DNA of 64,000 bases from Blastococcus xanthinilyticus (GTDB lineage Bacteria > Actinomycetota > Actinomycetes > Mycobacteriales > Geodermatophilaceae): NCBI RefSeq assembly GCF_008124835.1, contig NZ_VNHW01000001.1, forward strand, positions 434,001 to 498,000, in the 5' to 3' direction. Of this stretch, positions 26,779 to 34,436 are shown in pieces. The position numbers and the translations under genes were made by a program. How positions within the stretch are numbered: the stretch's first letter is position 1; the number at the start of each line of letters is the position of its first letter. A model generated the notes under the pieces. The model was not told the DNA's origin and ran no database searches. It saw only the letters and a list, made by a program, of their open reading frames with translations.

Positions 26779-28241
26779 CGCACCTCCTCCTCGGCCGCGG
26801 CCAGCAGCTCGAACTCCTCCTCGGGAGCCGAGGCGACCAGGTGGTGGCGGCTGTACAGGGCGAAGTAGCCCAGGAAGACCGCGTAGGCGCCCAGCGTCCA
26901 CAGCGCGGCGACCTCGTCGACCAGGAAGGTGGCGACCACCGCGGCGGCGGCGAGCACCAGCGCGACGCCGGTGGTGGCCGTGCCACCCGGCGTCCGGTAC
27001 GGGCGGGGCAGGTCCGGCTCGCGGCGGCGCAGCACGATGTGGCTGACCATCATGAGCACGTAGGAGACCGTCGCGCCGAAGACGGCCATGTTCAGCAGCA
27101 TCGCGCCCTGGCCGGTCAGCGAGAGCGCGAAGCCGATGGCCCCGGGCACCAGCAGGGCCAGGACCGGGGCCTTGCGGGAGTTGGTCACCGACAGCGCCCG
27201 CGGCAGGTAGCCGGCACGGGACAGCGCGAACGTCTGCCGGGAGTAGGCGTAGATGATCGAGAAGAAGCTGGCGACCAGCCCGACCAGCCCGGCGTAGTTG
27301 ATGACCGTGGTGAGGGCGCTGGAGGCCCCGGCCACCTCGAGCGCCTCCACCGGCGGGTTCCCGCTGGCCGACATCGTCTCCGCACCGCCGGCGCCGGCGG
27401 TGAACACCAGCATGAGCACCGCGAGCACCAGCAGCAGGCCCATGGCCGCGACGATGCCGCGCGGCATGGACCGGGCCGGGTCGCGCGCCTCCTCGGCCGC
27501 CAGCGGGACGCACTCCACCGCCAGGAAGAACCAGATGGCGAACGGGAACGCCGCCCAGACGCCCATGAGGCCGAACGGCAGGAACTCCGAGGCGCCGGCC
27601 GCGTCGGTGGGCGCGATGTCGGTGAGGTTCGCCGGGTCGAAGGCGGGGATGGCCCCCACCAGGTAGAGCACCAGGCCGGCCACGGCGACCGCGGCGATGG
27701 CCAGCATGACCTTCAGCGCCTCCCCGACGCCGAGCAGGTGGATGCCGATGAAGAGGGCGTAGGCGGCGAGGTACACCCACCAGCCGTCGGTGATGCCGAA
27801 GAGCCCCAGCGACTCGACGTAGGCGCCGATGAACGTGGCGATCGCGGCCGGCGCGATCGCGTACTCGATCAGCACCGCGACCCCGGTCGCGTAGCCGCCC
27901 CAGGGGCCGAGCGCCCGCCGGGCGAAGGTGTACCCGCCGCCGGCGGTCGGCAGCGCCGAGCCCAGCTCGGCCAGCCCGAAGACCATCGCCGAGTACATGA
28001 CCGCCATGAGGACGACGGCGATCAGCAGCCCGCCGAAGCCGCCCTCGGCCAGCCCGAAGTTCCACCCGGCGTAGTCACCGGAGATGACCGCGGCGACGCC
28101 GAGGCCGGCCAGCAGCACCCAGCCCGCCGTCCCGCCGCGCAGCTGGCGCTTCTGGTGGTAGCCGGCCTCGACGGCCTCGGCCTCGACCCCGGCGTGCCGG
28201 GACGCCGGCCGGGCTGGACGAACTCGTGGATCCGCGGTCAT
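26775..28241 (-). CDS. Ethanolamine permease (APC superfamily)
   Basis: A 488-residue transporter with about twelve membrane helices. The first helix shows VAAVISGDYAGWNFGLAEGG, the glycine-rich substrate loop typical of the ethanolamine/polyamine branch of the APC superfamily, and later FPFAIWFFLAVECVPLAAEE, seen in ethanolamine permeases. It is the first gene of a permease-eutB-eutC operon with 4-bp overlaps. ATG 28241 was chosen over an ATG 63 bp upstream that adds no family sequence. The 140 bp upstream contains CCC/GGG-rich DNA but no riboswitch that I could recognise. Confidence 0.92.
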   Translation of the reverse strand: MTADPRVRPARPASRHAGVEAEAVEAGYHQKRQLRGGTAGWVLLAGLGVAAVISGDYAGWNFGLAEGGFGGLLIAVVLMAVMYSAMVFGLAELGSALPTAGGGYTFARRALGPWGGYATGVAVLIEYAIAPAAIATFIGAYVESLGLFGITDGWWVYLAAYALFIGIHLLGVGEALKVMLAIAAVAVAGLVLYLVGAIPAFDPANLTDIAPTDAAGASEFLPFGLMGVWAAFPFAIWFFLAVECVPLAAEEARDPARSMPRGIVAAMGLLLVLAVLMLVFTAGAGGAETMSASGNPPVEALEVAGASSALTTVINYAGLVGLVASFFSIIYAYSRQTFALSRAGYLPRALSVTNSRKAPVLALLVPGAIGFALSLTGQGAMLLNMAVFGATVSYVLMMVSHIVLRRREPDLPRPYRTPGGTATTGVALVLAAAAVVATFLVDEVAALWTLGAYAVFLGYFALYSRHHLVASAPEEEFELLAAAEEEVR

Positions 28242-28382
28242 GGGTGGGCCTCCCGGGTGGGCCCCCGCAGGTCGGGTGGGCACAGCCTGGCCCCCGTCCC
28301 CCACCCGGGCAATGCCCTGCGACAGGACGGAACACGGAGTTCACACGACGACGCGTGCGGGCAGGGCGCTCCCGCCCACGGG

Positions 28383-29012
28383 TCAGGCCGGCGGGACCTC
28401 GACCGGGATCTCCGGGCCCAGCCGCGCACCCTGCTCCAGCGCCAGGTCGTCGCCGGACCAGAAGCTGCCCGGGTCGTAGGCGTTCAGCGGCCGGTCGCCG
28501 GGGAGCAGCCCCATCGCCGTGTAGGTGGCCGCGACCAGCTCCGCGCAGAACACGGTCTCGGCGGCGGTCTGCCGGCGCAGCCGGCCGTTCACCCAGCCGC
28601 GCACCAGGCCGCGGGTGGTCGGGAAGGGGCGGCCGTCCAGCCGCGCGACGGTGCGCAGCACGGCGTCCTCCATCGCCGGGGTGACGCCGCCGTCCTCGGC
28701 CGGCCCGACCAGCTGCCGCAGCCACGCCTGCTGCCCGTAGCGCTGCCGCCAGGTGAGGACGGCGTCGCGCAGTTCGTGCAGCTGGACGCCCCGCTGGTGC
28801 TGGCCGGTCCACGCGTCGGGCAGCGACCTCCCGAGCTCCGCGTGCCACAGCAGCGGGGGCAGGTCCTCCAGCACCACGGCCATGCCGACGTGGTTGACCG
28901 GGGCGTTGGTGAAGGTCCGGATCGCGCGGTCGGCCAGCGAACCGCCCCGGAAGATCCACACGTCGCCGGTGCGGGTGAGGTCGACCGCCTCGTCCAGGGT
29001 CAGCGTGGGCAC
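28383..29012 (-). CDS. Permuted papain-fold (YiiX/NlpC-P60-like) amidase
   Basis: A 209-residue protein without a signal peptide. The order of active-site residues is permuted: the histidine comes first (TNAPVNHVGMAVV, H41) and the cysteine later (TVFCAELVAATY, C156), as in the YiiX/YebB and LRAT-like families. GDVWIFRGGSLADRAIRTFT before the histidine also fits. Possible substrates are peptide or lipid amides in the envelope, but nothing here tells which. GTG 29012 lies 6 bp behind a minus-strand TAACGT -10 box, so the mRNA should be leaderless. Confidence 0.8.
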   Translation of the reverse strand: MPTLTLDEAVDLTRTGDVWIFRGGSLADRAIRTFTNAPVNHVGMAVVLEDLPPLLWHAELGRSLPDAWTGQHQRGVQLHELRDAVLTWRQRYGQQAWLRQLVGPAEDGGVTPAMEDAVLRTVARLDGRPFPTTRGLVRGWVNGRLRRQTAAETVFCAELVAATYTAMGLLPGDRPLNAYDPGSFWSGDDLALEQGARLGPEIPVEVPPA

Positions 29013-29017
29013 GGCGC

Positions 29018-29024
29018 TACGTTA
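29018..29024. promoter_or_regulatory. Bidirectional promoter with overlapping -10 boxes
   Basis: TACGTTA reads TACGTT on the plus strand and TAACGT on the minus strand. Both fit TAnnnT and each is exactly 6 bp from a leaderless GTG start (29030 plus, 29012 minus). One symmetrical 7-bp element therefore appears to drive both genes. Confidence 0.65.
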
Positions 29025-29029
29025 CGGAG

Positions 29030-29257
29030 GTGCGCCTCTGGAAGCTGATCGGACTGGCCGGCCTCGCCGGTGTCGCCGCGACGGGCACCGTGCTGGCGCG
29101 CAACGAGCGCCAGCGCCGCGCCTACTCCCCCGACGACGTCCGCACCCGGCTGCACGAGCGGCACGCGGTCGCGGGCGCCGCACCCGAGCCGGTGCCGGTG
29201 GCCGAGCTGACCGCCGGTCGCCGGCACCGGCTGGCGCAGGTGCTCCGCCGCCGCTGA
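29030..29257 (+). CDS. Small membrane-anchored hypothetical protein
   Basis: A 75-residue protein: a hydrophobic helix (LIGLAGLAGVAATGTVLA, residues ~7-24), then a basic, Arg-rich cytoplasmic part (RNERQRRAYSPDDVRTRLHE) and a C-terminus ending HRLAQVLRRR. Short single-helix proteins of this plan are common in Geodermatophilaceae; I know of no function. The start is supported by the TACGTT box 6 bp upstream. Confidence 0.65.
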   Translation: MRLWKLIGLAGLAGVAATGTVLARNERQRRAYSPDDVRTRLHERHAVAGAAPEPVPVAELTAGRRHRLAQVLRRR

Positions 29258-29262
29258 GCCGC

Positions 29263-29763
29263 TCAGCCCGGGGCAGGGGCCTCGGGCAGCACGACGATGC
29301 CGTCGCGGTCGGCGCAGAGCCACTCCCCGTCCCGGAAGACCGCGCCGGCGAAGACCACCGGGATGCCGGCCTGCCCGGAGTGCAGCCCGCGCCGGCTCTT
29401 GCGCGGCATGGCGGCGAGCGCGCGGACGCCGAGCGGCTGAGCGGCCAGCTCGTCGGCGTCCCGGATGCACCCGTTCACCACGATCCCGGCCCAGCCGTTG
29501 GTCGCCGCGGAGACCGCCAGGTTCCCGCCGACCAGCCCGCACCGGGTCGAGCCGCCACCGTCGACGACCAGCACCCGCCCCTCCCCCGGGCCCTCGACGG
29601 CCTGCTTCACCAGGGTGTTGTCCTCGAAGACCTTGAGGGTGGCGATCGAGCCGCTGAAGGCGACCACCCCGCCGAAGATCTGGAAGACCGGGTCGCAGAC
29701 CTGCCCGTCCGGATGGGCGTCGGACACGTCCGTGGTCGCGAAGGTCGTCGGCTGGCTGCTCAT
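29263..29763 (-). CDS. rraA: RraA-like 4-hydroxy-4-methyl-2-oxoglutarate aldolase
   Basis: A 166-residue protein of the RraA fold: TTDVSDAHPDGQVCDPVFQI, then VVDGGGSTRCGLVGGNLAV and GWAGIVVNGCIRDADELA, where the Arg-Asp pair and the preceding glycines bind pyruvate and a divalent metal in the aldolases. Many proteins of this fold named RraA are class II aldolases. Actinobacteria use RNase E/G variants, so either role is possible. It is divergent from a GntR regulator with a 12-bp palindrome between them. Confidence 0.88.
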   Translation of the reverse strand: MSSQPTTFATTDVSDAHPDGQVCDPVFQIFGGVVAFSGSIATLKVFEDNTLVKQAVEGPGEGRVLVVDGGGSTRCGLVGGNLAVSAATNGWAGIVVNGCIRDADELAAQPLGVRALAAMPRKSRRGLHSGQAGIPVVFAGAVFRDGEWLCADRDGIVVLPEAPAPG

Positions 29764-29833
29764 GCGGCTCGCTCGCTCTCTGCTGGATGGCGGTGCTCGC
29801 TGGCGGGTGGCGGTGCTCGCTGCCCTGCAACCG

Positions 29834-29845
29834 AGGTTATAACCT
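29834..29845. promoter_or_regulatory. 12-bp palindrome, probable GntR operator
   Basis: AGGTTATAACCT is a perfect palindrome and AT-rich against the local background. It lies between rraA and the divergent GntR gene, 23 bp before the latter's GTG, where a FadR-type regulator would repress both. A 13-bp direct repeat, GCGGTGCTCGCTG, occurs twice in the rraA leader. Confidence 0.55.
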
Positions 29846-29867
29846 ATAGCGCGACGAGGGGAGATGC

Positions 29868-30548
29868 GTGGCAGAGGTTCCCGCGGAGTACGCGACCAAG
29901 AGCGACCTGGCCTACACCCGCGTGCGCGGGCTGATCCTGTCCGGCGAGCTGGCGCCCGGCGAGGTGCTCCCCCAGGCGGCGCTGGCCCGCACCATCGGCA
30001 TGAGCACCACCCCCCTGCGCGAGGCGCTGCGCCGGCTGAAGCAGGAAGGCCTGGTGGAGCTCGACGCGCACCGCGACGCGCGGGTGCGGCCGCTGGACGC
30101 GGCCGAGGCGCGCGACCTGCTGGAGCTCCGGGAGACCCTCGACCCACTGGCCGCGTCGCTGGCCGCGCGGCGCCGCACCGACGACGACCTCGCGCAGGTC
30201 CGCGCGGCGCTCGACGGCCTGGAGTCCCTGAGCCCCAGCCCGTCGGCCGGCCAGCTGGAGAGCCACCACCGGTTCCACGCCGCCATCCACCGCGCCGCGC
30301 ACAACGCGCTGCTGGTGCAGACGCTGGACGACCTCTGGACCAAGACCGACCGCTACCGGCGGCACGGGCTCGAGGAGGGTCGCAGCGACGCGGAGCTCGA
30401 CGCCCGGGCCACCGAGCACCGGCAACTGTTCGAGGCGGTCCGGGACCAGGACGCCGACGCCGCCGCCGAGCTCATGAGCCGCCACGTCCGCACCAGCCTG
30501 GGCGCCCGGTCGCTGGACCGCCTGGGCGAGCCGCAGCGCGCCCGGTGA
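29868..30548 (+). CDS. GntR-family regulator with FCD domain
   Basis: A 226-residue FadR-subfamily regulator. The winged helix spans ~12-75 (LAYTRVRGLILSGELAPGEV, MSTTPLREALRRLKQEGLV), followed by an all-helical FCD ligand domain with the expected metal histidines (SHHRFHAAIHRAAHN and a later RHVRTSL). It probably binds an organic acid. It overlaps the MFS gene (GTGA) and likely autoregulates through the palindrome 23 bp upstream. GTG 29868 has GGGGAGA 3-9 bp upstream. Confidence 0.9.
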   Translation: MAEVPAEYATKSDLAYTRVRGLILSGELAPGEVLPQAALARTIGMSTTPLREALRRLKQEGLVELDAHRDARVRPLDAAEARDLLELRETLDPLAASLAARRRTDDDLAQVRAALDGLESLSPSPSAGQLESHHRFHAAIHRAAHNALLVQTLDDLWTKTDRYRRHGLEEGRSDAELDARATEHRQLFEAVRDQDADAAAELMSRHVRTSLGARSLDRLGEPQRAR

Positions 30549-31744
30549 GCACCCCGGCCGACGGCGGGCGCACGGGTCCCGGCCGTCGCATGCTCTGGCT
30601 GCTCCTGGCGCACTCCGCGCTCACCCAGGTGGTCACCTTCGTGCTCCGCCCGACCTCGGCCTACCGGGCGCTGGAGCTGGACGTCCCGACCGCCTGGCTG
30701 GGTGCGCTCACCGCGTCCTTCGCCGTCGTCCCCCTGCTGCTCGCGGTGCCGTCGGGCCAGGCCACCGACCGGTTCGGCGAGCGCCGGGTGATGCTCGTCG
30801 GGGCCGTGCTCCTGGCGCTGTCGGCCGTCGTCTTCGCCACGGAGCGGGGTGGTGCGGCCGGCCTGGTCCTCGGCAGCGTCGTCCTGGGCACCGGGCACCT
30901 GCTCTCGGTGGTGGGCCAGCAGGCCGCGGTCGCGAACACCGCCGGCCCCGGCCGCTTCGACACCGCGTTCGGCCACTACACCTTCGCCGCCTCGCTGGGG
31001 CAGGCGATCGGCCCCGCGCTGATCACCCTCGTCGGTGGGTCCGGAGCGCTGCCCGACACCCGGCCGATCTTCCTCACGGCCACCGGGCTGGGCGTCGTCC
31101 TGCTGGCCTGCACCGTCGTGCTGCGGATACCGGGACGGGCGCGCTACGGAGGTGCCGCGGAGGCCGGCGGCATGGGCACCCTGCTGCGCCTCCCCGGACT
31201 GGTGCGGGCCCTGGTGATCAGCTGCGTGGTGCTCGCCGCCGTCGACATCACGCTGGTCTACCTGCCGGCGCTGGGAGCCGACCGGGGCCTGGCGGCCGGC
31301 GTCGTCGGCCTCCTGCTGACGCTGCGGGCGGTGGCCTCGATGGCCTCCCGGTTCTTCCTCGGGCGGCTGGTGGCCTGGGTGGGCCGCCGCCGGCTGATGA
31401 TCGTCAGCGTCGCGCTGTCGGCGGTGTCGATGGCCGCCGTCGCGGCTCCCCTGCCACCGGCCGCCCTCGCCGTCCTGGTGGTGCTCCTCGGCCTCGGCCT
31501 GGGCGTCGGCCAGCCGCTGACGATGTCCTGGCTCGCCGAGGTCGCCCCCGCCGGGCTGCGCGGACGGGCCATGTCGCTGCGGCTCACCGGCAACCGCCTG
31601 GGCCAGGTGCTGATCCCCAGCACGGTCGGTCTCGTCGCGGCCGGGGTGGGGGCCGCCGGCGTGCTCTGGGCCACCGCCGCCGCCCTCGGGGTCGTCGGGT
31701 TCGCCGCCCGGCGGCTGGCCGTGGACGGTGGTCCGGGCACGTGA
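30545..31744 (+). CDS. Major facilitator superfamily transporter
   Basis: A 399-residue protein with twelve predicted helices and the motif A variant ATDRFGERRVMLVGA after helix 2 (residues ~58-75), repeated loosely as FLGRLVAWVGRRRLMIVSV in the second half. It is coupled to the GntR gene and is probably a substrate importer or exporter for the compound sensed by that regulator. The substrate cannot be inferred. It ends 6 bp before the convergent sigma factor gene. Confidence 0.9.
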   Translation: MSTPADGGRTGPGRRMLWLLLAHSALTQVVTFVLRPTSAYRALELDVPTAWLGALTASFAVVPLLLAVPSGQATDRFGERRVMLVGAVLLALSAVVFATERGGAAGLVLGSVVLGTGHLLSVVGQQAAVANTAGPGRFDTAFGHYTFAASLGQAIGPALITLVGGSGALPDTRPIFLTATGLGVVLLACTVVLRIPGRARYGGAAEAGGMGTLLRLPGLVRALVISCVVLAAVDITLVYLPALGADRGLAAGVVGLLLTLRAVASMASRFFLGRLVAWVGRRRLMIVSVALSAVSMAAVAAPLPPAALAVLVVLLGLGLGVGQPLTMSWLAEVAPAGLRGRAMSLRLTGNRLGQVLIPSTVGLVAAGVGAAGVLWATAAALGVVGFAARRLAVDGGPGT

Positions 31745-31750
31745 CGCGGG

Positions 31751-32890
31751 TCAGCCGGACTGCCGGAGCCGCGCCGCCTGCCGGGTGAGGTGGTCGCGCT
31801 CGGCCGCGTTCGACGCCGCCCGCGCTGCCGCGGCGTAGCGGTCGGCGGCCTCGGCGAGCCGCCCGGCCCGCTCGTGCAGGTACGCCGAGGCGGCGGTGTG
31901 CCTCGGCAGGGCGGGGTCCAGCTCGGCCAGGGCGGCCAGCCCCGCGAGGGCGCCGTCGGCCTCCCCGACCGCCACGGCGCGGTTGAGCCGGGCGACGGGT
32001 GAGCCGGTGAGGCCGACGAGCTCGTCGTACCACTCCACGATCTGCACCCAGTCGGTCTCCTCGACGCTCCGGGCGTCGGCGTGCAGGGCGGCGATCGCCG
32101 CCTGCGCCTGGTACTCGCCGAGCCGGTCGCGGGCGAGCGCGGCCTGCAGGACCGCGACGCCTTCGGCGATCATCGCGGGATCCCACCGCGACCGGTCCTG
32201 CTCGGCGAGCGGGACCAGCCGGCCGGTGGCGTCGGTGCGGGCATCCCGGCGCGCGTGGTGCAGCAGCTCGAGCGCGAGGAGGCCGGCGACCTCCGGCTCG
32301 TCGGCCACCGCCGCCAGCTGCCGGGTCACCCGGATCGCCTCGGTGGCGAGGTCGACCTCCCCGGAGTGCCCCTCGTTGTAGATGAGGTAGAGCACCCGCA
32401 GCACCGTCGGGAGGTCGCCGGGTTCGTCCAGCCGCACCGCCGCGAGGCGCCGCTTGGCCCGGCTGATCCGCTGGGCCATCGTCGGCTCCGGCACCAGGTA
32501 GGCCTCGGCGATCTGGCGGGTGGTGAGCCCGCCGACGGCGCGGAGCGTGAGCGCCACCGCCGAGGCCGGCGGCAGCGTCGGGTGGGCGCACAGGAAGTAC
32601 AGCCGGAGCGTGTCGTCGGCCGTGGGCACGGGCCCCGGTGGCGGCTCCAGGTCGTACGCGACCTCCCGGCCCGCGCGCGCCCGCCCGGACCTCAGCTGGT
32701 CCAGGTGCTTGCGCCACGACACGGTGACCAGCCAGCCCTGGGGGTCACGGGGCGGGTCGGCCGGCCAGTTCGCGACGGCCGAGACCAGCGCCTCCTGGAC
32801 GGCGTCCTCGGCCGACGCGAAGTCCGCTCCGCGCCGGACGAGGACGCCGATCACCGCGGGCACGATCTCCCGCAGGCGGACGTCGTCCAC
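31751..32890 (-). CDS. ECF42-type RNA polymerase sigma factor with C-terminal extension
   Basis: A 379-residue sigma factor. Region 2 covers ~1-70 (FASAEDAVQEALVSAVANW, WLVTVSWRKHLDQLRS), and region 4 covers ~105-160 (LTTRQIAEAYLVPEPTMAQR). A ~210-residue helical, TPR-like extension follows (LYLIYNEGHSGEVDLATEAI), the DUF6596 part typical of ECF42. Its partner gene for a YciI/DGPF protein lies 4 bp upstream, the standard ECF42 arrangement. No anti-sigma factor is near; the extension is thought to control activity. Confidence 0.93.
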   Translation of the reverse strand: MDDVRLREIVPAVIGVLVRRGADFASAEDAVQEALVSAVANWPADPPRDPQGWLVTVSWRKHLDQLRSGRARAGREVAYDLEPPPGPVPTADDTLRLYFLCAHPTLPPASAVALTLRAVGGLTTRQIAEAYLVPEPTMAQRISRAKRRLAAVRLDEPGDLPTVLRVLYLIYNEGHSGEVDLATEAIRVTRQLAAVADEPEVAGLLALELLHHARRDARTDATGRLVPLAEQDRSRWDPAMIAEGVAVLQAALARDRLGEYQAQAAIAALHADARSVEETDWVQIVEWYDELVGLTGSPVARLNRAVAVGEADGALAGLAALAELDPALPRHTAASAYLHERAGRLAEAADRYAAAARAASNAAERDHLTRQAARLRQSG

Positions 32891-32894
32891 CGCG

Positions 32895-33302
32895 TCAGTC
32901 GTCGACCGTGGGCGGTGCGGGGAAGAGCGGCCGCACCTCCAGCCACTCGTGGATGGGCTTCCCGCCCGCCCCGGGCGCGGCGGACAGCTCCCCTGCCAGC
33001 TCGACGGCGCGCTCCCAGGCGTCGACGTCGATGATCATCCAGCCGGCGATCAGGTCCTTGGTCTCCGCGAACGGGCCGTCGGTGACCGGTGGCCGCCCGT
33101 CGCCGTCGGACCGGACCCACGCGCCCTCGGGCTTGAGGGCCTGACCGTCGACGTACTCGCCGGACTCTTCCAGCCGCTTGGCGAAGTCGTCCATGTACGT
33201 CATGTGGGCGTCGATCTCCGCCGGCGTCCACCGGTCCATCGGCACGTCGTTCACCGCCGCCGGCGCGCCGCGGTAGTGCTTGAGCAGCAGGTACTTGGCC
33301 AT
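32895..33302 (-). CDS. YciI (DGPF) family protein, ECF42 partner
   Basis: A 135-residue alpha/beta protein: MAKYLLLKHYRGAP, YMDDFAKRLEESGEYVDGQ, the namesake VTDGPFAETKDLIAGWMIID and a C-terminal EWLEVRPLF. DGPF proteins travel with ECF42 sigma factors and are presumed targets or co-regulators; the catalytic role is unproven. GGGAG stands 6 bp before ATG 33302. Confidence 0.92.
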   Translation of the reverse strand: MAKYLLLKHYRGAPAAVNDVPMDRWTPAEIDAHMTYMDDFAKRLEESGEYVDGQALKPEGAWVRSDGDGRPPVTDGPFAETKDLIAGWMIIDVDAWERAVELAGELSAAPGAGGKPIHEWLEVRPLFPAPPTVDD

Positions 33303-33387
33303 GGGTACTCCCTCGCACGGTGCGGCCCATCCTGGCCGCCTCGTACCTGGGACGGAACCGGCCGCCCGTTCTCGACACCGACCGGGG

Positions 33388-34413
33388 TCAGCCCCCGGCG
33401 ATGCACCGCACGACAGCGTCGGTGAACTCGCCGGTCGACGCACTGCCCCCGAGGTCCCGGGTGCTCACCCCGGCCCGGACGACCGCCCGGACACCGGCCT
33501 CGACCCGCACGGCGCCGTCGACCGCCCGCTCGTCGCCGTGCCGCCGGCCCAGCCAGTCCAGCAGCATGCCCGCGGACAGCACCATCGCGATCGGGTCGGC
33601 CAGCCCCGTGCCGGCGATGTCCGGGGCCGAGCCGTGCGCGGCCTGGGCCATGCAGCGGTCGTCGGAGGCGTTGATCGACGGCGCGATGCCCAGTGAGCCG
33701 GCCAGCTCGCCGGCCAGGTCGGAGAGGATGTCGCCGAACATGTTCTCTGCCAGGACCACGTCGAAGTCGGCCGCCCGGCGCAGCAGGTGCACCGTCATGG
33801 CGTCGATGTGGACGTCGTCGACCTCGACGTCGGGGTAGCCCTCCCCCACCTCCAGGCACACCTTCGTGAACAGCCCGGAGGTCAGCTGCAGCACGTTGGC
33901 CTTGTGCACGATCGTCACCCGGTTGCGACGCCGCCGGGCGAGGTCGAAGGCGGTCCGCGCGATCCGCTCGATCGCCGGCCGGGTGAAGACGCCCATCGCG
34001 ATCGCGACGTCCGCCGTCGGCATGTACTCCCCCGTGCCGGCGTACGTGTTGCGGTCGGCGTAGAAGCCCTCGGTGTTCTCCCGCACGATCACCAGGTCGG
34101 TGTCCGGGGCGATCGCCCGCCCACCCTCGAAGGCCCGCGCCGGGCGGATGTTGGCGAACAGGTCGAAGTGCTTGCGGATGGCGCCGCTGGGGTTGAGCCG
34201 CGACCGGAACGGCTCCGGGTAGGCCGCGCTGTCGTGCGGTCCGAGCAGCCAGCCGTCGAGCTCGCCGAGCGCGGCCATCGTCGTCGCGGGTATCGCGCCG
34301 CCGTGCGACTCGATGGCCGCGGCCCCCAGGGGCAGCTCGTGCCAGTCGACGGGCTCCGGCCCGATGCCGTCACCGAGCAGCACGCCGAGGTGATAGGTGC
34401 GGGAGGTGGTCAT
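33388..34413 (-). CDS. Isocitrate/isopropylmalate-family decarboxylating dehydrogenase, shortened
   Basis: A 341-residue beta-decarboxylating dehydrogenase, probably acting on tartrate, D-malate or a related hydroxy acid with NAD. Seen: GVLLGDGIGPEP, LRP-type substrate arginines in IRKHFDLFANIRPARA, VIVRENTEGFY, catalytic VHKANVLQ, metal aspartates in DDVHIDAMTVHLL and NMFGDILSDLAGE, and GSAPDIAGTGLADPIA. After GIGPE the sequence passes directly to PVDWHELPLGAAAIE, so the first helix (about 20 residues) normal in this family is missing. It follows the ALDH gene by 23 bp. Confidence 0.88.
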   Translation of the reverse strand: MTTSRTYHLGVLLGDGIGPEPVDWHELPLGAAAIESHGGAIPATTMAALGELDGWLLGPHDSAAYPEPFRSRLNPSGAIRKHFDLFANIRPARAFEGGRAIAPDTDLVIVRENTEGFYADRNTYAGTGEYMPTADVAIAMGVFTRPAIERIARTAFDLARRRRNRVTIVHKANVLQLTSGLFTKVCLEVGEGYPDVEVDDVHIDAMTVHLLRRAADFDVVLAENMFGDILSDLAGELAGSLGIAPSINASDDRCMAQAAHGSAPDIAGTGLADPIAMVLSAGMLLDWLGRRHGDERAVDGAVRVEAGVRAVVRAGVSTRDLGGSASTGEFTDAVVRCIAGG

Positions 34414-34436
34414 GTCTCTCCTCGGGAGCTTCCGGG

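Noticed and set aside
25363-28065. Possible eutB-permease fusion protein, since one frame is open through both
   Set aside because: The upstream part of that frame is an out-of-frame shadow of the permease gene; eutB starts at GTG 26778, overlapping the permease stop.
28242-28382. Cobalamin riboswitch in front of the ethanolamine operon
   Set aside because: The 140-bp gap is too short and lacks a B12-box-like sequence.
29263-29763. True RNase E inhibitor RraA
   Set aside because: The fold is shared with HMG/CHA aldolases and the gene sits with a GntR regulator and transporter, so an enzymatic role is at least as likely. I kept the family name only.
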